In this document: piece by piece, positions 8,099 through 15,694 of the stretch | Numbering within the stretch: the stretch's first letter is position 1 | Layout of the letters: each line of letters begins with the position of its first letter | Assembly: GCA_037385685.1 (NCBI GenBank) | Contig: JARRMW010000050.1 | Span: 1-29,132, forward strand | DNA: 29,132 nucleotides | From: Sva-25 sp037385685 | GTDB lineage: Bacteria > Pseudomonadota > Gammaproteobacteria > Chromatiales > Chromatiaceae | Reading direction: 5' to 3' | The notes under the pieces: model-generated | The model's input: only the letters and a program-made list of their open reading frames with translations | Database searches by the model: none | Told to the model about the DNA's origin: nothing | Position numbers and translations under genes: made by a program

Positions 8099-8605
8099 TC
8101 AGGCCACCGCCTGACGGCTCTGCTTCTCCAGTTTCTTGCGAATACGCTGGCGTTTCAGATTGGACAAATAGTCGACAAAGAGCTTGCCATCGAGATGGTC
8201 GATCTCATGCTGGATACATACCGCGAGCAAACCATCAACATCCATCTCGTAGGATTTGCCTTCCCGATCAAGTGCGCGGACGCGGATTTTTTCCGCCCGG
8301 GTGACGGATTCGTAGATCTCCGGCACCGAGAGACAGCCCTCGTCCATGGTCTCCTCACCCTCTTTCTCGAGGATCTCGGGATTGATGAGACAGAGAGGTT
8401 CAGACTTGTCCTCGCTCACGTCCACGACGATCACACGCTTTGCAACGTTGATCTGGATAGCGGCGAGGCCGATACCGGGGGCGTCGTACATGGTTTCGAA
8501 CATGTCATCCACAAGCTGACGGATCTCCTCATCGACCTCTTCGACGGGTCTGGCGACGTTTCTCAGCCTGGGATCCGGAAAATGCAATATTTCTCGTTTA
8601 GCCAT
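8099..8605 (-). CDS. def: Peptide deformylase
   Basis: The product is 168 aa, a metal-dependent deformylase that removes the N-formyl group from nascent proteins. The three family motifs are present: GIGLAAIQ (44-51, with I50 where T is commoner), EGCLSVP (metal ligand C91) and QHEIDHLDG (ligands H133 and H137, catalytic E134). It is the first gene of the def-fmt-rsmB-DUF4390-ntrY-ntrX operon, and its start faces the LysM gene across a 105-bp divergent promoter region. Confidence 0.98.
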   Translation of the reverse strand: MAKREILHFPDPRLRNVARPVEEVDEEIRQLVDDMFETMYDAPGIGLAAIQINVAKRVIVVDVSEDKSEPLCLINPEILEKEGEETMDEGCLSVPEIYESVTRAEKIRVRALDREGKSYEMDVDGLLAVCIQHEIDHLDGKLFVDYLSNLKRQRIRKKLEKQSRQAVA

Positions 8606-8645
8606 TGTTTTGACTCACAGTCTCTACACAGTCTAATCTTTGTGC

Positions 8646-8659
8646 CATAATCGATTATG
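8646..8659. promoter_or_regulatory. Perfect 14-bp palindrome in the def / LysM divergent promoter
   Basis: CATAATCGATTATG is its own reverse complement and sits near the middle of the 105-bp gap between the def and LysM starts, immediately before an extended -10 on the plus strand. A dimeric regulator site or simply overlapping back-to-back -10 sequences (CATAAT on each strand) would both explain it. Only the palindrome is seen; no regulator is known to me. Confidence 0.45.
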
Positions 8660-8665
8660 ATATAA
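8657..8665 (+). promoter_or_regulatory. Candidate extended -10 promoter for the LysM-dprA-smg run
   Basis: TGATATAAG matches the extended -10 form TGnTATAAT at all but the last base. It lies about 45 bases upstream of the LysM ATG, leaving a short leader with GGGA before the start. No good -35 is evident (TTTGTG 16 bases upstream of the hexamer), which is common for extended -10 promoters. Confidence 0.5.
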
Positions 8666-8710
8666 GAATTTCATACAAATTTCCTGAGTCGACCAAAGGG
8701 ACCCAAACAG

Positions 8711-9799
8711 ATGAAGTCACTGATCGCCGTCTTGATTCTTCTTTTTGCCACGACATCCGCATACGCTGTCACACTCCGCCCGGGACACCCCAACGAGGTC
8801 ATCGTCACGAAGGGCGATACCCTGTGGGACATTTCCGGCCGCTTCCTGCAGAATCCCTGGGAATGGCCCAGTTTGTGGCGCGCCAATCCCCAGGTCAAAA
8901 ACCCGCATCTGATCTATCCCGGCGACCGCCTGAGCCTCAAGTGGGTCAACGGCCAGCCGACACTGGTTCACAGTCGCGGCAAGAGAAGCGGTTCTGCGAT
9001 ACCAACTGTTGACTATCGCCATCTGGAAAAATTCCTCATGCGTCCGTACTTGCTCGACAAGCAGACGCTTGAAACATCGGGCTACCTCGTCGCTTTCGGG
9101 GACCAGCGGCTCATTGCAACTACGGGCGCCACAGCCTATGCGCGAAAACTCGACCCTTCCGTCTCCGAGTACATCATCGTTCGCAAGGGAGACAAACCCT
9201 TCAGGGATTACGAAACAGATCAACCGATCGGCATGCCGGCTCTCTATGTCGCAACAGCCAAGGTCAAGCGCCATGGCGATCCGGCAGTCCTTCAGATCAC
9301 CGACTCCAGGCTGGAAGCGCGCGAGGGCGACCGCCTCATCCCTGCAACCCATGACAAGGAAAACCTCCATCACCACCCGAGTGTCTCGGCCCGCACGGTT
9401 CGTGGACATATCATCGCTGTCGCCGGCCATTACCTGGCCAGCGGCAGGTGGCAGACGGTAGCCATTGATCGGGGCGCAAATGACGGCCTCCAGCCCGGCA
9501 ACGTGCTCAAGGTCAACAGCTCCGCCTACGAAAAAACAGACTGGAAACGCGCCCCGTTCGAAGACAACCGCAACACCGAGTTCGATAACGAGTGGGCCCG
9601 CTATGACGTGAAACGGGAACAGTACTGGTACGACGTCAAGGACAGAGATCCTGTCATCATTCCGGAAGAAGCGGCTGGCGAACTCATCGTCTTCCGCGTT
9701 TACGACGATATCAGCTTCGGTATCATTTCCGACTCGCCGAGGCATCTCAAGGTCGGCTACCCGGTTTACAGTCCGATGGTAGGATCTGACAGGAACTGA
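8711..9799 (+). CDS. LysM-domain secreted protein
   Basis: The product is 362 aa. A signal peptide (about residues 1-19, MKSLIAVLILLFATTSAYA) is followed by one LysM peptidoglycan-binding domain (about residues 26-77: VTKGDTLWDISGRFL, ANPQVKNPHLIYPGDRLSL). The remaining 280 residues contain no motif I recognise. Proteins of this type are commonly found between def and dprA in Gammaproteobacteria. It is predicted to bind the cell wall in the periplasm; no enzymatic domain is visible. It has the same orientation as dprA, with a 29-bp gap. Confidence 0.88.
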   Translation: MKSLIAVLILLFATTSAYAVTLRPGHPNEVIVTKGDTLWDISGRFLQNPWEWPSLWRANPQVKNPHLIYPGDRLSLKWVNGQPTLVHSRGKRSGSAIPTVDYRHLEKFLMRPYLLDKQTLETSGYLVAFGDQRLIATTGATAYARKLDPSVSEYIIVRKGDKPFRDYETDQPIGMPALYVATAKVKRHGDPAVLQITDSRLEAREGDRLIPATHDKENLHHHPSVSARTVRGHIIAVAGHYLASGRWQTVAIDRGANDGLQPGNVLKVNSSAYEKTDWKRAPFEDNRNTEFDNEWARYDVKREQYWYDVKDRDPVIIPEEAAGELIVFRVYDDISFGIISDSPRHLKVGYPVYSPMVGSDRN

Positions 9800-9828
9800 T
9801 AGAAACTCGCCGCCAACGGAAGCAGGGA

Positions 9829-10959
9829 ATGCTTCCCAACCCGGAACCCTGGATCAGGCTCGCACGCGCCCCCGGCATCGGGGCGCGAACGACCCTGAGG
9901 CTGCTCGAAACCTTCGGTAGCGCCGAAGCCATCATTTCAGCCTCACCAGCCCGCCTGCGTTCAGCGGGACTCGGCAATCAGGCCATCGAAGCACTCGCCT
10001 CCGTCAATGAAACCCTTGTAACGGATGATCTTCGCTGGCTCCAGGAGGCGGACAATAACCACTTCCTGACGATCACCGACCCCGCCTACCCCGAATTGCT
10101 TCGCCAGATACCGGACCCGCCGGCCTGGCTTTTCCTGAAAGGCGACCCGGATCTCCTGCACCATCCGCAGCTTGCCGTCGTCGGAAGCCGCAATCCGACA
10201 CGTGGTGGTCGCGAGAATGCGACCGAATTCGCGCGCGAACTTGCAGGACAGGGGCTGGGAATCACCAGCGGCCTTGCAACCGGCATCGACGCGGCGGCCC
10301 ATGAGGGCGCTCTTGCTGCTGACGGCATGACGCTGGCCGTGGTGGCGACAGGGCTCGACCGCGTCTACCCGGCCTGCAACCGGGAACTTGCGCACCGAAT
10401 CGCTGAAAACGGCCTTCTGGTCTCGGAGTTCCCACCGGGAACCGAACCCAGGACGGGACACTTCCCGAGTCGTAACAGGATCATCTCGGGTCTCTCGCTC
10501 GGTGTCCTTGTCGCCGAGGCAACAGAGAAAAGCGGCTCCCTGATCACGGCGAGACTGGCCACCGAACAGGGACGCGAGGTCTTCGCCATTCCCGGCTCAA
10601 TCCACAATCCCCTCGCCCGTGGCTGCCATCGCCTGATACGCCAGGGGGCCAAGCTCGTGGAGCAGGCATCGGACATCCTCGAGGAACTGGCACCTTTCAT
10701 CGCCGCTTCCAGGACCGCAGATCGAGGCGCCATCCCGAATCGCTCATCCCGCCACGAGGAGGAGCCGCTGGACGAGGAGTACAGGCTGCTACTTGAGATC
10801 ATCGGATACGACCCCATTTCCATTGATGAAATAATTCGCCAAAGTGGATTGACGGCAGCAGAAGTTTCCTCCATGCTGTTGCTACTGGAACTGCAAGGTC
10901 ATGTTGAAAGCTTCTCAGGCAACCGCTTCTGCAGAATCAACTCCAACCCCGATGCATGA
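9829..10959 (+). CDS. dprA: DNA-processing protein DprA
   Basis: The product is 376 aa. An N-terminal SAM/HhH-like region (ARAPGIGARTTLRLLETFG) precedes the Rossmann-like DprA core with GSRNPTRGG, SGLATGIDAAAHEGAL, ATGLDRVYPACN, SEFPPGTEP and SRNRIISGLSLGVLVAEA. A C-terminal winged-helix domain (about residues 315-370) follows, as in Smf/DprA of many proteobacteria. DprA protects incoming single-stranded DNA and loads RecA during natural transformation. The start has GGAAG six bases upstream. It shares its direction with smg, as in many gammaproteobacterial genomes. Confidence 0.96.
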   Translation: MLPNPEPWIRLARAPGIGARTTLRLLETFGSAEAIISASPARLRSAGLGNQAIEALASVNETLVTDDLRWLQEADNNHFLTITDPAYPELLRQIPDPPAWLFLKGDPDLLHHPQLAVVGSRNPTRGGRENATEFARELAGQGLGITSGLATGIDAAAHEGALAADGMTLAVVATGLDRVYPACNRELAHRIAENGLLVSEFPPGTEPRTGHFPSRNRIISGLSLGVLVAEATEKSGSLITARLATEQGREVFAIPGSIHNPLARGCHRLIRQGAKLVEQASDILEELAPFIAASRTADRGAIPNRSSRHEEEPLDEEYRLLLEIIGYDPISIDEIIRQSGLTAAEVSSMLLLLELQGHVESFSGNRFCRINSNPDA

Positions 10960-11007
10960 GGGTTTCAATCCTCTACCCCCTCCAGAAACTTCCCGGAAGG
11001 TCCTGTC

Positions 11008-11401
11008 GTGAACGAAAATGTCATTGATGTTCGGCTTCCAGGAAGGGGAAATAACCAAGGCATTCGACTGGCTCGACGAACTCGCCTGGCGACAGGGCAT
11101 GCTGAGCGAAACCGGCGTACTCGATTCCAGCTCCATGCGCATCTACGCAGAGCAGGAGATGCTGCGTCTCGACAGCGACGCCAGAGGCATGCTGCTCTTT
11201 CTCGAGCAGAACGGCATTCTTGATCCCATCAGCCGTGAACTCGTCATCGAGCGCGCCATGGCGCTCGGAAGCAATGAACTCGATATCGATGATATCCAGT
11301 GGATCGTCCTGCTTGTCCTGGTCAACCAGCCCGGAATGGAAGCCGCCTTCACGGTCATGCAGGACATGGTCTACGACGGCATTCCCGACTTGCTGCACTG
11401 A
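11008..11401 (+). pseudogene. smg: Smg (DUF494) gene with an out-of-frame N-terminal deletion
   Basis: A good ribosome-binding site (GGAAGG, 10995-11000) stands seven bases before GTG at 11008, whose frame reads MNENVIDV, a typical Smg N-terminus. The family normally continues LMYLF and some 30 residues later AGF. Here GTT (11029-11031) is followed by one odd base and then, in another frame, by GFQEGEITKAFDWLDELA and the rest of a normal Smg (RIYAEQEMLRLD, GILDPISRELVIERAMAL) to the stop at 11399-11401. About 90 bp therefore appear to be lost. From GTG the frame gives a 71-aa nonsense product. An ATG at 11018 opens the downstream frame (127 aa) but is 17 bases from the ribosome-binding site. 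The gene is either inactive or makes a shortened protein. Smg has no firmly known function. Confidence 0.65.
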
Positions 11402-11467
11402 AAGCGCGAGGGCGGCCTGGCGCCGTGACACTGACCCGCAGATATCCTGCTGTCTCGTGAAATTCAC

Positions 11468-11497
11468 TTGACAGCACCCGGAGAATCCCGCTATTGC
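11468..11497 (+). promoter_or_regulatory. Candidate sigma-70 promoter upstream of topA
   Basis: A perfect TTGACA (11468-11473) is followed after 18 bases by TATTGC, a weak -10. It lies between smg and topA. If used, the transcript would run through the 11-bp hairpin at 11512-11539 before reaching topA. The assignment is tentative. Confidence 0.35.
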
Positions 11498-11511
11498 TAA
11501 AAAAGCGTCGC

Positions 11512-11539
11512 AAAATCGCCTGCATCATCAGGCGATTTT
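11512..11539 (+). terminator. Strong A/T-flanked hairpin between smg and topA
   Basis: A perfect 11-bp stem (arms 11512-11522 and 11529-11539, 6-nt loop) begins with AAAA and ends with TTTT, the shape of an intrinsic terminator that could act in both directions. It probably ends the LysM-dprA-smg transcript. It lies 45 bases before the topA start, so it could also sit in the topA leader as an attenuator. Confidence 0.6.
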
Positions 11540-11584
11540 CACTGTTTGCGGCAGTTCACTGTTATGCCTAAAGAGACAAAAAGG

Positions 11585-13885
11585 ATGAACCTGGTCATTG
11601 TAGAGTCGCCCGCCAAAGCAAAAACCATCAAGAAATATCTCGGCAAGGATTTCGAGGTACTCGCTTCATACGGTCACGTTCGTGATCTCGTTCCGAAGGA
11701 GGGCGCGGTCGACCCGGAACACGGCTTCGCGATGAACTACGAGATCATCGATCGCAACAGCAAGCACGTCAAGGCGATCACGGACAAGCTCAAGAAGGCC
11801 GACGCACTCTACCTTGCAACCGACCCCGACCGCGAGGGCGAGGCCATCTCCTGGCACCTGTACGAACTCCTGAAGAAACGCCGCGCCCTCAAGGACAAAC
11901 CGGTCCACCGCGTCGTCTTCCACGAGATCACGAAGAGGGCCATCCAGGAGGCAGTCGAACATCCCCGCGATCTTTCGATGGACCTCATCAACGCCCAGCA
12001 GGCCCGCCGGGCACTCGATTACCTCGTCGGTTTCAACCTGTCGCCGCTGCTCTGGAAAAAAATCCGCCGCGGCCTCTCAGCCGGGCGCGTTCAAAGCCCC
12101 GCCCTGCGCATGATCGTCGAACGCGAGGAGGAAATCGAAGCCTTCAAACCGCGTGAATACTGGACGATCGAGGCAGACCTGCAGAAAGCCAGGCAATCCT
12201 TCACGGCGAAACTTTCGCAACTCGAGGGAGAGAAGATTTCCCAGTTCTCGATCACCGACGAGAAAGGTGCCAGTGCCGCAGAAAAAACGCTGAATCAGGC
12301 TGCCGCAGGCAAATTGACCGTACAGAAAATCGAGAAGAAGCAGCGCAAGCGCAATCCGGCGCCGCCATTTATCACCTCGACCCTGCAGCAGGAGGCATCG
12401 CGCAAACTTGGCTTCACGGCGAAGCGCACCATGCGCATCGCCCAGCAACTCTACGAGGGCGTGGACATCGGCCAGGGCGCTGTTGGCCTGATCACCTACA
12501 TGCGGACGGACTCCGTGACGCTCGCAAACGAGGCGATCGATGACATTCGCGACTACATCCGCGAAACATGGGGCAAGGAGATGCATCCCGAGAAGCCCAG
12601 AACCTTCAAGACCAAATCGAAAAACGCCCAGGAAGCACACGAGGCCATTCGCCCGACATCGATCCGCAACGTGCCCAAAGAGATCGCCCATGCCCTGAGC
12701 GACGAGCAGCGCAAGCTTTACGAGCTCATCTGGAAGCGCACCATCGCCAGCCAGATGACGCACGCCACCATCAATACCGTCTCGGCCGATCTCGCCGCCG
12801 GTGACAAGGGTATTTTTCGCGCCAGCGGCTCAACCATCGCGAAACCCGGATTCATGAGTGTCTATCTCGAGGGCGAGGATGACGCCCCCAGGGGCAGCGG
12901 GGATGAGAAGCTGCTGCCGCCTATGAAAGAAGGCGAAGAGATCGACCTGCTCTCAATCCGGCCCGAGCAGCACTTCACCGAGCCGCCGCCGCGCTACAAC
13001 GAGGCAAGCCTCGTCAAGGCGCTCGAGGAACATGGCATTGGCAGGCCGTCGACCTATGCATCCATCATCTCGACACTCCAGGATCGCGAATACGTCACGA
13101 TGGACAAGAAACGGTTCATCCCGACTGACGTGGGTCGTGTCGTCAAGAAGTTCCTGACAAACTATTTCACCCAGTATGTCGACTATGACTTCACGGCGAA
13201 GCTGGAAGATGAACTCGATGCGGTTTCCCGTGGCGAGGAAGAGTGGGTTCCGCTGCTGGAAAAGTTCTGGCAACCCTTCAGGGACCGCGTCGAACATACG
13301 GGCGAGAATGTGGATCGTTCCGAAGTCACCCAGGAGCCGACCGACGAGAAGTGCCCCGAGTGTGGCAAGGATCTCGTCATCAAGCTCGGCCGCAATGGCC
13401 GTTTCATCGCCTGCACGGGTTATCCCGACTGTAACTACACCAGAGACCTTGGCGAGGGCGGCGAAAAGCAGGAGCCCGAGATCGTGCAGGACCGCAAGTG
13501 CCCCAAGTGCAACTCGGACCTGCTGATCCGCAACGGCCGCTATGGCAAATTCATCGGCTGCTCGGCCTATCCCGAATGCAAGCACATCGAACCGCTCGAG
13601 AAACCCGTGGATACCGGTGTCGGCTGCCCGCAATGCGCGAAGGGCACGCTCATGAAACGCAAATCGCGCCGCGGCAAGATTTTCTTCTCCTGTTCCACCT
13701 ATCCCAAGTGCGACTATGCCGTCTGGAACCAGCCTGTCCAGGAGATCTGTCCAAAGTGCAGCTGGCCCATCCTGACGATCAAGACAACCAAGTCTCGCGG
13801 CACGGAAAAGGTCTGCCCGCAGCGTGGCTGTGATTACTCGGAGCCTGTCGAGGCTGAAGAAGCGGACGCAGAAGCCGGGGAATAA
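11585..13885 (+). CDS. topA: DNA topoisomerase I
   Basis: The product is 766 aa, a type IA topoisomerase that relaxes negative supercoils. The TOPRIM domain starts at LVIVESPAKAKTI and carries ATDPDREGEAI (about residues 78-88). The catalytic tyrosine is Y305 in LITYMRTDS. The C-terminus holds four zinc ribbons: CPEC...CTGYPDC, CPKC...CSAYPEC, CPQC...CSTYPKC and CPKC...CPQRGC. The start is uncertain: ATG at 11585 gives MNLVIVES, close to the usual MGKALVIVES; ATG at 11564 would add seven residues. It converges on the CAP-domain gene with only 18 bp between stops. Confidence 0.97.
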   Translation: MNLVIVESPAKAKTIKKYLGKDFEVLASYGHVRDLVPKEGAVDPEHGFAMNYEIIDRNSKHVKAITDKLKKADALYLATDPDREGEAISWHLYELLKKRRALKDKPVHRVVFHEITKRAIQEAVEHPRDLSMDLINAQQARRALDYLVGFNLSPLLWKKIRRGLSAGRVQSPALRMIVEREEEIEAFKPREYWTIEADLQKARQSFTAKLSQLEGEKISQFSITDEKGASAAEKTLNQAAAGKLTVQKIEKKQRKRNPAPPFITSTLQQEASRKLGFTAKRTMRIAQQLYEGVDIGQGAVGLITYMRTDSVTLANEAIDDIRDYIRETWGKEMHPEKPRTFKTKSKNAQEAHEAIRPTSIRNVPKEIAHALSDEQRKLYELIWKRTIASQMTHATINTVSADLAAGDKGIFRASGSTIAKPGFMSVYLEGEDDAPRGSGDEKLLPPMKEGEEIDLLSIRPEQHFTEPPPRYNEASLVKALEEHGIGRPSTYASIISTLQDREYVTMDKKRFIPTDVGRVVKKFLTNYFTQYVDYDFTAKLEDELDAVSRGEEEWVPLLEKFWQPFRDRVEHTGENVDRSEVTQEPTDEKCPECGKDLVIKLGRNGRFIACTGYPDCNYTRDLGEGGEKQEPEIVQDRKCPKCNSDLLIRNGRYGKFIGCSAYPECKHIEPLEKPVDTGVGCPQCAKGTLMKRKSRRGKIFFSCSTYPKCDYAVWNQPVQEICPKCSWPILTIKTTKSRGTEKVCPQRGCDYSEPVEAEEADAEAGE

Positions 13886-13903
13886 CCGGAAGCGCCTGCT
13901 GCT

Positions 13904-15565
13904 TCAACACCCCTCGAGCTCGATGTTGACGCGCTTGCCATCGGCAAAGCGCCACTCGATGTCGCTGCATTGCGAGCCAGTGAACCTGACCCTCGCCGTG
14001 TTGTAATCGAGCCCCTCGAAATCCAGCTCGATATCAGTGCCATGGAAACTCACGAGCTTTTCAAGCGTATAGGGCTCATGATGTGTTGGCGGGTAGTAGA
14101 TGATGACGTCCCGGTTCAGGGGCATCTGCACATGGTGCGTCAGCTCCCCGATACGAATCAGCGGAGCGGGTGTCCCGCGCGTCGTGAAGCTCCATCGCTT
14201 CTCAAAAACGCTGCCTCCAAGACTCAATATCACCTCCGCGTGGTAAGTGGTGTTCCACTCCAGCCGCTCGAGCGGGAAAAGCACGAACTGCCGATCGTCG
14301 AGGCGCTTGTTCGGGTCGCTTCCTGCATCGAGCAGGCGGGTATTCTCTACAGGAACCCTGGCGCCACCTTCCTCGCGAAACAGACGGAATGACTTCAACG
14401 TAACAGGGCCTGCAACCTGTGGATTGACTTCAACCGAGAGCGGATAACCGGAGACGGAATAGTCCGGCAACGGATCCGGCGCCTCTTCGTAGAAAACAGG
14501 CAAGATCCCGGTGGACTTGTCCGGTGGCCAGACAACAAGGTTGGGTTGGAGCATTTGCTGGCGCCGGTTGAGTGTCCCCAGATAGTCAGCACGCACCCTG
14601 AAAGGAACTGCGCACATGTCGTAATAGACTCCTGAATCGCCGTAACGATCATTTTCAGAGGTATTGCGACACACGGATTCGAGCCATTCCGCGGCGATCT
14701 TTTTTTCAGGCTCACACATCATGTAGTGCTTGCCACTGAACCTGTATTCAGCGCCTGGCGGCGGAGCATTGCAGAAATTGCGCATCCACTCTGCCCTGAT
14801 CCTGAGCTGCCCCTGACACAGCAGAAAATACTCTCCCCCCCGGCCATGCAGAGCGTCAGCCGGAGGGTTCGCGCAGAACCTTTCCATGTAATCTTTCCGC
14901 AATCTGACACCATTCGGACAGGCCTCGGGCCAGGGCGGCTGAAAGAGTGCAGAATCAGGTACAGTGTCGCAAAGCTGATCCATGAAGGAACGCGTGACGG
15001 TGATGCCGGCGCAATCCACAGGGGGATCGGGCAAGGCATCTGCGGGTCGCTGATAACAGGTGGCCTGAAGATCGGAGCGACCAAGCATGAAAACATCTGT
15101 CTTGCTCGCAGACCCGACGCCGACCTGGTCGATGCTGAAATCGAGGAATGCCAGCCTGTGGTAGATGGCTGCCATGAGACCGTCGATGGCCTCGACTGGC
15201 GTCGCATGGCCGATCGCCACATTCTCCTTGACCTGCTTGTGAGGATAGCCGGCAGCAACTGCACGCTCCTGCGGCGTTCTGCCCGTGTAACCCTCGCGGC
15301 CCGGAGATTCATCATGAGCAGATGACATGCGGCTGACATCGCCCTGCAAGTGCAGTACAAGGTAATCGGCATGGTTCTGAGCCGACCTGGCAAGCTCCCT
15401 GTCATTCCCGAGCGGCGTCATGCCGGCCTCCTTTCGAAGGCTGTTGAGATACTCGAGTACATCAGTGTCAGCCGCGACCGGTGCAATCCAGGACATCAGG
15501 CTGCAGACCAATATCATCAACCAGCTCGCGGGCAGCTTCTCACCAAATCCTGTCACCATCATCAT
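13904..15565 (-). CDS. Secreted CAP-domain protein with tandem cysteine repeats
   Basis: The product is about 553 aa. From the ATG at 15565 there is a signal peptide (hydrophobic LMILVCSLMSWIAPVAA, ending near residue 32). A CAP/SCP domain follows (about residues 33-170: LNSLRKEAGM, SAQNHADYLV, KENVAIGH, YHRLAFLDFSIDQVGVG). Next come about four tandem units of some 35 residues, each with a W/Y-M/L-x-x-F/V-C helix and a second cysteine at the unit end (for example IRAEWMRNFC and HYMMC; IAAEWLESVC and YYDMC). The C-terminal third contains an Ig-like segment (LERLEWNTTYHAEVILSL, KRWSFTT). The longer reading frame to 15673 runs through the amt terminator and was rejected. The function is unknown; CAP proteins are often secreted and may bind lipids or the wall. 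Confidence 0.8.
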   Translation of the reverse strand: MMMVTGFGEKLPASWLMILVCSLMSWIAPVAADTDVLEYLNSLRKEAGMTPLGNDRELARSAQNHADYLVLHLQGDVSRMSSAHDESPGREGYTGRTPQERAVAAGYPHKQVKENVAIGHATPVEAIDGLMAAIYHRLAFLDFSIDQVGVGSASKTDVFMLGRSDLQATCYQRPADALPDPPVDCAGITVTRSFMDQLCDTVPDSALFQPPWPEACPNGVRLRKDYMERFCANPPADALHGRGGEYFLLCQGQLRIRAEWMRNFCNAPPPGAEYRFSGKHYMMCEPEKKIAAEWLESVCRNTSENDRYGDSGVYYDMCAVPFRVRADYLGTLNRRQQMLQPNLVVWPPDKSTGILPVFYEEAPDPLPDYSVSGYPLSVEVNPQVAGPVTLKSFRLFREEGGARVPVENTRLLDAGSDPNKRLDDRQFVLFPLERLEWNTTYHAEVILSLGGSVFEKRWSFTTRGTPAPLIRIGELTHHVQMPLNRDVIIYYPPTHHEPYTLEKLVSFHGTDIELDFEGLDYNTARVRFTGSQCSDIEWRFADGKRVNIELEGC

Positions 15566-15624
15566 GTTTCCGAGCATACCCGGGATTGCCTCCATGAACC
15601 AGCAAAGCCGGGAAAAGAGAGGAC

Positions 15625-15655
15625 ATGAAAAAACCGGGGTTTGAGGCCCCGGTTT
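15625..15655 (-). terminator. Rho-independent terminator of amt
   Basis: On the minus strand a 9-bp stem AAACCGGGG/CCCCGGTTT (arms at 15647-15655 and 15631-15639, 7-nt loop) is followed by a run of T. It lies 40 nt after the amt stop and is a textbook intrinsic terminator for the torF-glnK-amt transcript. It also separates amt from the CAP-domain gene on the same strand. Confidence 0.85.
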
Positions 15656-15694
15656 CAAGTGGTTGAAAGGCACGTCCTGTGCCAGGTTGAAGAA

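Noticed and set aside
8717..9745. 342-aa minus-strand reading frame opposite the LysM gene
   Set aside because: It is an antisense shadow. The plus-strand frame has a signal peptide and LysM domain, and dprA follows on the same strand.
15566..15673. Longer N-terminus for the CAP-domain protein
   Set aside because: The added codons read through the amt terminator and have no ribosome-binding site. The signal peptide follows the ATG cluster at 15559-15565.
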